Origin: an uncultured Oscillospiraceae bacterium
GTDB lineage: Bacteria > Bacillota > Clostridia > Oscillospirales > Oscillospiraceae
Reading direction: 5' to 3'
Length of the DNA: 45,302 nt
NCBI GenBank assembly: GCA_947627735.1
Contig: CANQXG010000017.1
Span: 1-45,302, forward strand
Position numbers and translations under genes: made by a program. The notes below the pieces were generated by a model. It was not told where the DNA came from. It did no database searches and worked only from the letters and a program-made list of their open reading frames with translations. Shown piece after piece: positions 40,242 through 45,302 of the stretch; the stretch's first letter is position 1; each line of letters opens with the position of its first letter.

Positions 40242-41801
40242 TTGAAAAGGACCGACTCTCTCATCAAGATCACGTCGCTGCTGGTGTTCATCGCCATGGC
40301 GGCCTATCTCACCTTCTACATAGCCAACCGGGCCATGGACCCGGTGCAGACCTCCCTGACCGTCACCGCCACCATGAGCGACTCCGCGCCCATGAGCGGG
40401 CTGGTGATCCGGGACGAGCTGCTGATAAACAGCCGGGAGCTGTACATAGACGTGACCGCCGCCGACGGGGCCAAGGTGGCCGCCGGCCAGACGGTGGCCG
40501 TGGCGTACAGCACCGAGGAGGCCCTGGAGCGGGCCTCCCGGCTCAGCGCCCTGGACCGGGAGATCGAGGATGTCACCGCCGCCCTGGAGCGGCCCGGCAG
40601 CGTGCAGGTGGAGGGAAATCGGGAGCAGACCATCTACAGCGCCATCACCGCCCTGTCCGCCAGCCTGCGGGGCATCGACCTGTCGGACGTGGGGTCCCGG
40701 TCCAGCGCTCTGGCGGGGCTGCTGTTCCCCACGGACACCGGCCAGACCGCCACGGACGAGTATCTGCAGCAGCTGAAGGACGAGCGCAGCCAGCTGCGCC
40801 AGACCAGCGCCGGGGACACCCAGGAGATCACCGTCAGCCAGAGCGGCACCTTTTCCGCCGTGGTGGACGGCTTTGAGGGCGTCAGCCCCGACTACGTCCG
40901 GGACATGACCCCCTCCGAGCTGCGGGAGCTGATCGCCGCCGACCGGGTGCTGGACGGCAGCTCCCTGGGCAAGCTCATCACCTCCTACGACTGGTACTAC
41001 GCCGCCATCCTCCCCCGGGAGTACGCCCGGCATATGCTGGCCGGCAACCAGGTGCAGCTGTCCTTCGGCCGGTATTACAGCGGCACCCTCAACGCCGAGG
41101 TGGAGTCGGTCGGCCGGTCCGAGGGGGACAGCCAGCTGGTGCTGTTCCGGCTGGAGAAGGGCATGTCGGACATGCTGGCCGTGCGCAGCGTGGCGGCGGA
41201 ACTCATCTACGAGGAATATACCGGCCTGCGGGTGCCCCTGAAGGGCCTTTACCGCTATTACGCCGGCTATGTGTCCGACGCGGAGGGACAGGCCCTCCGG
41301 GAGGGACAGGCCGTCACCCTCGCCCTGGGCGGGCGGGAGTATGAGGCCTTCGTGTCGGAGATCGGCGCCGCCAATCGCTACGGCGATCTGCCCCCCGGGG
41401 TGGAGGCCGGCAGCGAGGAGGACACCCGCCCGTCCCGGCGGCTGGTGGTGTTCTGCTGGCACTGGAACGACACCGGCCCGGCGGACAGCTCCGCCGGCGG
41501 CGGCGTGGTCACCGCCCCGGACCTGGCCGCGCCCATCCAGACCGTCAACTACTACGACTACCGGACCGTGGCCCCGGGGGCGGAGGAGCTGCCCGACGAG
41601 GACGAGAGCAAGTGGATCGTCCCCGACCGGCTGTGCGTGTTCACCATGACCGGCCTGCAGGCGGAGCGGAAGATCGTGGACCTGGTCTACGCCGGGGAGG
41701 AGTACTGCCTGCTGTCCTCCGAGGGCAACGATGCCCTCCGGGAGGGCAACGAGGTCATCGTCCAGGCCCGGGACCTTTACAATGGCCGGGTATTCTCATA
41801 A
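40242..41801 (+). CDS. HlyD-like membrane-anchored protein
   Basis: A 519-residue protein with an N-terminal membrane anchor (ITSLLVFIAMAAYLTFYIA) and an outer portion resembling the barrel-sandwich and coiled-coil parts of HlyD-type adaptors (GLVIRDELLI, ADGAKVAAGQTVAVAY, then a coiled coil). A near C-terminal repeat of barrel strands follows (VNYYDYRTVAPGAEEL, GNDALREGNEVIVQ). No transporter partner is adjacent. In Clostridia a gene of this type often precedes the ylmE-sepF cluster, so a role at the division site or envelope is possible. The start is TTG 40242, one base after the hfq stop, with CGGAGGA upstream; no better ATG is seen. Confidence 0.78.
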   Translation: MKRTDSLIKITSLLVFIAMAAYLTFYIANRAMDPVQTSLTVTATMSDSAPMSGLVIRDELLINSRELYIDVTAADGAKVAAGQTVAVAYSTEEALERASRLSALDREIEDVTAALERPGSVQVEGNREQTIYSAITALSASLRGIDLSDVGSRSSALAGLLFPTDTGQTATDEYLQQLKDERSQLRQTSAGDTQEITVSQSGTFSAVVDGFEGVSPDYVRDMTPSELRELIAADRVLDGSSLGKLITSYDWYYAAILPREYARHMLAGNQVQLSFGRYYSGTLNAEVESVGRSEGDSQLVLFRLEKGMSDMLAVRSVAAELIYEEYTGLRVPLKGLYRYYAGYVSDAEGQALREGQAVTLALGGREYEAFVSEIGAANRYGDLPPGVEAGSEEDTRPSRRLVVFCWHWNDTGPADSSAGGGVVTAPDLAAPIQTVNYYDYRTVAPGAEELPDEDESKWIVPDRLCVFTMTGLQAERKIVDLVYAGEEYCLLSSEGNDALREGNEVIVQARDLYNGRVFS

Positions 41802-41812
41802 AGGAGCGGGAT

Positions 41813-42487
41813 ATGGAGCTTACATTGGAGGAGCGGATCGCCGTCGTCCGGGAGAACATCGCCCGGGCCGCCGGGGGCCGACAGGTGATGCTGGTGGGCG
41901 CGGCCAAGACGAAGCCCGCCGAGCTGGTGGCCCGGGCCGTCCGGGCTGGCCTGGACGCAGTGGGCGAAAATTACGTCCAGGAGTTCCGGGACAAGTCCGC
42001 CGCAGGTGCCTATGACGGGGCGCAGGTGCACATCATCGGCCACCTGCAGCAGAACAAGGTCAAGTACGTAGCCGGGCAGGTGGACCTGATCCAGTCGGTG
42101 GACTCCGTCCCCCTGCTGGCGGCCATCGGAAAGCGGGCCGCGGCCCTGGGAAAGACCCAGGACGTGCTGGTGGAGGTGAACATCGGCGCCGAGGCCGGCA
42201 AGACCGGTGTGCTCCCCCAGGCGCTGGACGAGCTGCTCGCCTCCGCCGGTCAGACGACCGGCGTGCGGGTGCGGGGGCTGATGGCCATCCCGCCGGCAGA
42301 AGATTCCAGGGCCTATTTTGCCCCTATGTACAACCTTTTTGTTGACATTGCAGCAAAAAAATACGATAATGTCTGCATGGACTTTTTATCCATGGGCATG
42401 TCGGACGACTACGAGGACGCCATCCGGCAGGGCGCGAATATGGTCCGCGTCGGATCGTTCATTTTCGGTCCCCGCAACTACATATGA
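41813..42487 (+). CDS. ylmE: YggS/YlmE family pyridoxal-phosphate-binding protein
   Basis: A 224-residue PLP-homeostasis protein with an alanine-racemase-like barrel. The PLP lysine is in VGAAKTKPAELV, followed by GENYVQEFRDK, HIIGHLQQNKVKYV, GLMAIPPAEDS and the C-terminal LSMGMSDDYEDAIRQGANMVRVGSFIFG, given here in parts: LSMGMSDDYEDAI and VRVGSFIFG. ATG 41813 follows AAGGAG. Its position before sepF and divIVA is the ylm cluster order of Bacillota. Confidence 0.94.
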   Translation: MELTLEERIAVVRENIARAAGGRQVMLVGAAKTKPAELVARAVRAGLDAVGENYVQEFRDKSAAGAYDGAQVHIIGHLQQNKVKYVAGQVDLIQSVDSVPLLAAIGKRAAALGKTQDVLVEVNIGAEAGKTGVLPQALDELLASAGQTTGVRVRGLMAIPPAEDSRAYFAPMYNLFVDIAAKKYDNVCMDFLSMGMSDDYEDAIRQGANMVRVGSFIFGPRNYI

Positions 42488-42502
42488 AGCAGGAGGCACA
42501 CC

Positions 42503-43033
42503 ATGGGTTTTCTCGATGAACTGAAAAAGCTGACCAAGCCGTATGACGAGGACGAGGACTTCTTCGGGGAAGAACCCTCCCCCGAGGAGGACGACGAACC
42601 CACTATCGTCGCGCCCAAGGCCGAACGGCCCGAGCGGACCGAGCGGCCGGAGAGAGCCGAGCGGCGCAACCCCTTCGAGGACACGGACGCCGCCTCCCTG
42701 TTTGACGACCGCGCCCCGGCCAAGAAGGAGAACAAGGTGGTGAACATCCACACCACCACCGCCGTGCAGGTCGTCCTGTCCAAGCCCGAGCGGTTCGAGC
42801 AGGCCGCGGAGATCGCCGACCATCTGCGGGAGAAGCGCACCGTGGTGATGAACCTGGAGACCACCAACAAGGACGTGGCCCGGCGGCTGGTGGACTTTTT
42901 GTCCGGCGTGGCCTATGCCAACGACGGCAAGATCAAGAAGGTCGCCATCAACACATATATCATCACCCCCTTCAACGTGGACATCATGGGGGATCTGATC
43001 GACGAGCTGGAGAACAACGGCGTCTACATCTGA
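42503..43033 (+). CDS. sepF: Cell division protein SepF
   Basis: A 176-residue FtsZ-binding protein that links the Z ring to the membrane. The N-terminal MGFLDELKKLT is the amphipathic membrane-targeting helix, a charged linker rich in Glu/Arg/Pro follows, and the C-terminal domain (VVLSKPERFEQAAEIADHL, TVVMNLETTNKDVARRLVDF, LSGVAYANDGKIKKV) is the SepF fold. GCAGGAGG precedes the ATG. Confidence 0.95.
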   Translation: MGFLDELKKLTKPYDEDEDFFGEEPSPEEDDEPTIVAPKAERPERTERPERAERRNPFEDTDAASLFDDRAPAKKENKVVNIHTTTAVQVVLSKPERFEQAAEIADHLREKRTVVMNLETTNKDVARRLVDFLSGVAYANDGKIKKVAINTYIITPFNVDIMGDLIDELENNGVYI

Positions 43034-43074
43034 TCCATCGCGCCTGCATAATTGAGAAAGGATAGGGTTTGGAT

Positions 43075-43815
43075 ATGGTTACAGCAAAGGATATCCAGGA
43101 GAAAGCATTTGAACGGGCCGGCAAAGGCTATAATATGTCCCAGGTGGACGAGTTCCTCGACGAGCTGGCTGCCGATTTCACCTCCCTGAGCAAGGAGAAT
43201 GCCGCCCTGAAGGGAAAGCTGAAGGTGCTGGTGCAGAAGGTGGACGAGTACCGCCAGACCGAGGACTCCATGCGTCTGGCCCTGCTCTCGGCCCAGAAGC
43301 TGTCCGCCCAGATCGAGTCCGACGCCCGGGTCCGCGCCGACGCCATGCTGGCCGAGGCCCAGGACAGGACCGACAAGCTCACCCGCGACGCCGCCGACGG
43401 CATCGCCAACGAGGAGGCCAAGCTGGAGGAGGCCAAGAAGGCCACCAACCGTTTCTTCGACCACATGCGCACCGTCTGCCAGAAGCAGATCGAGTTCTAC
43501 GACAAGCTCAGCCAGATGCAGCTGGTGGGCGGCGAGGAACACCGTCCCGAGCCGGAGCCGGGACCCGAACCGGAGCCCGCTCCCCGGGCCGCCAAGCCCC
43601 TGGACGTGGAGGAGGCCGTCCGGTCCATCTCCGCCTCCGCCGCCGAGGCCGCCCTGGACGAGCCGGAGCCGGAACCGGAGGAGGAGTCCGCGGAGGAGGA
43701 TGCGCCCGCCGAAGAGGAGGAACCCACCCGCCTGTTCCCCACCGGAGGCCGCAGCCGGGGCGGAAAAAAGAGAAAACGCAGCTTTGACGATTTCAGCTTC
43801 GACGACGATATCTGA
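43075..43815 (+). CDS. divIVA: DivIVA domain protein
   Basis: Coiled-coil protein that marks negatively curved membrane at poles and septa. VTAKDIQEKAFERAGKGYN matches the conserved DivIVA N-terminal lipid-binding domain, and about 130 residues of coiled coil follow. The C-terminal ~90 residues are an acidic Pro/Glu stretch ending in RSFDDFSFDDDI. The canonical start is ATG 43075; TTG 43069 would add two residues and sits at a better distance from GAAAGGA (43056-43062), so the choice is not certain. It lies between sepF and ileS, as in Bacillus, but ylmG and ylmH are absent. Confidence 0.9.
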   Translation: MVTAKDIQEKAFERAGKGYNMSQVDEFLDELAADFTSLSKENAALKGKLKVLVQKVDEYRQTEDSMRLALLSAQKLSAQIESDARVRADAMLAEAQDRTDKLTRDAADGIANEEAKLEEAKKATNRFFDHMRTVCQKQIEFYDKLSQMQLVGGEEHRPEPEPGPEPEPAPRAAKPLDVEEAVRSISASAAEAALDEPEPEPEEESAEEDAPAEEEEPTRLFPTGGRSRGGKKRKRSFDDFSFDDDI

Positions 43816-43829
43816 GTTGTGATCCATCA

Positions 43830-43851
43830 GGGCGGAGCGGACGCTCCGCCC
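43830..43851 (+). other. Hairpin between divIVA and ileS
   Basis: Nine-base-pair stem GGGCGGAGC/GCTCCGCCC (43830-43838 with 43843-43851), followed only by TTGC. Probably a weak terminator or processing site; no T-box is present. Confidence 0.5.
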
Positions 43852-43884
43852 TTGCAAACTATATTCAGCCTGGAGAGAAAAGAT

Positions 43885-45302
43885 ATGCCCACCGATTTCA
43901 ACGCCACCGTCAACCTTCCCAAAACCGATTTCCCCATGCGCGCCGGCCTGCCCAAGCGGGAGCCGGACATGCTCAAGGCATGGGAGGAGCTGGATCTCTA
44001 CCACGAGATGCTCAAGCGGACCGAGGGCCGGCCCCAGTTCGTGCTCCATGACGGCCCCCCGTTCTCCAACGGCGGCCTGCACATGGGCACAGCGCTGAAC
44101 AAGTGCCTGAAGGACTTCATCAACCGCTACAAGTCCATGGCCGGCTACCATGTGCCCTACACCCCCGGCTGGGACAACCACGGCATGCCCATCGAGTCGG
44201 CCATCATCAAGGAGCAGAAGCTCAACCACAAGGCCATGAGCGTGTCCGAGTTCCGCACCGCCTGCCAGGCCTATGCCCAGCACTACCTGGACGTGCAGCG
44301 CCAGGGGTTCAAGCGCCTGGGCGTCCTGGGCGACTGGGAGCGCCCCTACCGGACCATGGACCCCAAGTTCGAGGCCCAGGAGGTCCGCATCTTCGGGAAG
44401 ATGTATGAGAAGGGCTACATCTACAAGGGCAAAAAGCCCGTGTACTGGTGCCCCAAGGACGAGACCGCCCTGGCCGAGGCGGAGATCGAGTACGCCGACG
44501 ACGAGTGCAAGTCCATCTATGTGAAATTCAAGATCGCGGACGACCAGGGCAAGCTGGGCGGGTACTGCGATTTGGACAAGCTCTACTTCGTCATCTGGAC
44601 CACCACCACCTGGACCATCCCCGGCAACCAGGCCATCTGCCTGAACGCCGAGCTGGACTATGTGCTGGCCCGGCAGCCCAACGGCGAGGTGTATATCATC
44701 GCCCGGGGCCGGATGGACGACTTCATCCGGGTCACCGGCCTGGAGCTGACCGTGCTGGCGGAACTGCCCGGCAGCGAGTTTGAACTCATGACCGCCAAGC
44801 ACCCCCTGTTCGACCGGGAGAGCGTCATCATCCTGGGCGACCACGTCACTCTGGACGCCGGCACCGGCTGCGTGCACACCGCTCCCGGCCACGGCCAGGA
44901 GGACTATGAGGTCTGCCGCAAGTACGACGCCTCCGGCAGGACCAACATCGGCATCCTCGTGCCCGTGGACGACCGGGGCCGGATGAACGAGCTGGCCGGT
45001 CCCTACGAGGGCCTGACCACCGACGAGGCCAACGAGCGCATCTTCGCAGACCTGGACGCCTGCGGCGCCCTGGCCGCCAGCGAAACCATCAACCACCAGT
45101 ACGCCCACTGCTGGCGCTGCCACAGCCCCATCCTCTACCGGGCCACCGACCAGTGGTTCTGCTCCGTGGACGCGTTCAAGGAGGACGCCGTCCGGGCCGC
45201 CCGCAAGGTGAAGTGGAACCCCGACTGGGGCGCGGACCGGATGGAGAGCATGATCCGGGAGCGGGCCGACTGGTGCATCAGCCGCCAGCGCCGCTGGGGC
45301 CT
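43885..45302 (+). CDS. ileS: Isoleucine--tRNA ligase (3' partial)
   Basis: Class I synthetase that charges tRNA-Ile, cut by the window end after 472 codons. The N-terminal catalytic half is clear: DGPPFSNGGLHMGTALNK (HIGH motif, here HMGT), YTPGWDNHGMPIE, KKPVYWCPKDETALAEAE, and the CP1 editing domain with IWTTTTWTIPGN and APGHGQEDYE. It continues to HCWRCHSPILYRATDQWF, the start of the second half of the catalytic fold. KMSKS lies beyond the window. ATG 43885 follows GGAGAGA. As in Bacillus, it follows divIVA. Confidence 0.95.
   Translation, partial: MPTDFNATVNLPKTDFPMRAGLPKREPDMLKAWEELDLYHEMLKRTEGRPQFVLHDGPPFSNGGLHMGTALNKCLKDFINRYKSMAGYHVPYTPGWDNHGMPIESAIIKEQKLNHKAMSVSEFRTACQAYAQHYLDVQRQGFKRLGVLGDWERPYRTMDPKFEAQEVRIFGKMYEKGYIYKGKKPVYWCPKDETALAEAEIEYADDECKSIYVKFKIADDQGKLGGYCDLDKLYFVIWTTTTWTIPGNQAICLNAELDYVLARQPNGEVYIIARGRMDDFIRVTGLELTVLAELPGSEFELMTAKHPLFDRESVIILGDHVTLDAGTGCVHTAPGHGQEDYEVCRKYDASGRTNIGILVPVDDRGRMNELAGPYEGLTTDEANERIFADLDACGALAASETINHQYAHCWRCHSPILYRATDQWFCSVDAFKEDAVRAARKVKWNPDWGADRMESMIRERADWCISRQRRWG

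Noticed and set aside
43816-43884. T-box riboswitch for ileS
   Set aside because: The 69-base gap contains one small hairpin and lacks T-box elements.
43024-45123. About 700-codon open frame antisense to divIVA and ileS
   Set aside because: It is a shadow of GC-rich coding sequence; ileS and divIVA are clear on the plus strand.

Overview
The window is a gene-dense, GC-rich chromosomal segment from a Gram-positive, spore-forming member of the Bacillota, most likely a gut Clostridia of the Oscillospiraceae type. The evidence is SpoVT, SepF and DivIVA, a PyrR attenuator, a PrTG-type sorting signal, Shine-Dalgarno-led genes with consensus sigma-A promoters, and short multi-hairpin intergenic repeats of a kind that, from memory, is common in gut Clostridia. 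No rRNA, tRNA, CRISPR, phage or transposase gene was found. Both ends cut genes: rimO on the left and ileS on the right.

Layout. 1-3.0 kb: rimO-cysE-cysS operon. 3.1-5.4 kb: a large membrane protein with a dead kinase C-lobe inside and SH3b plus C-type-lectin-like domains outside. 5.4-7.1 kb: a GH13 glycosidase. 7.1-7.7 kb: a structured non-coding region with a tandem 125-bp repeat. 7.7-9.35 kb: a DUF2461 protein, then a Fur/PerR regulator with a nitroreductase. 9.4-10.9 kb: an AT-richer islet with a membrane acyltransferase and a 56-aa ribbon-helix-helix protein, divergent around a 30-bp palindrome. 11-14.5 kb: a YihY membrane protein, then an ArsR/HMA/P-type ATPase metal-efflux operon. 14.6-17.8 kb: cardiolipin synthase and a sortase-type surface protein. 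17.9-21.6 kb: asnS, an NlpC/P60-like hydrolase, spoVT and a hemolysin-III protein. 21.6-23.8 kb: pyrR-uracil permease behind a PyrR attenuator. 24-27 kb: an aldolase-kinase-dehydrogenase operon of unknown substrate. 27-28.7 kb: birA-bioY behind a BirA operator. 28.7-31.5 kb: a lipid kinase, a Sel1/TM/SH3 protein and an orphan gene. 31.6-36.7 kb (minus): miaB, an FAH-family enzyme and mutS. 37-45.3 kb (plus): mutL-miaA-hfq-(HlyD-like)-ylmE-sepF-divIVA-ileS.

How it fits together. Most genes are housekeeping: two methylthiotransferases (RimO, MiaB), MiaA, three aminoacyl-tRNA synthetases, the mismatch repair pair and cell-division scaffolding. Several regulatory circuits can be read directly: an ArsR palindrome, the PyrR binding loop with terminator, a BirA operator, and palindromes at the Fur-like and RHH genes. 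The least explained parts are the pseudokinase-lectin membrane protein, the duplicated-aldolase operon, the RHH/acyltransferase islet and the families of hairpin-rich repeats.
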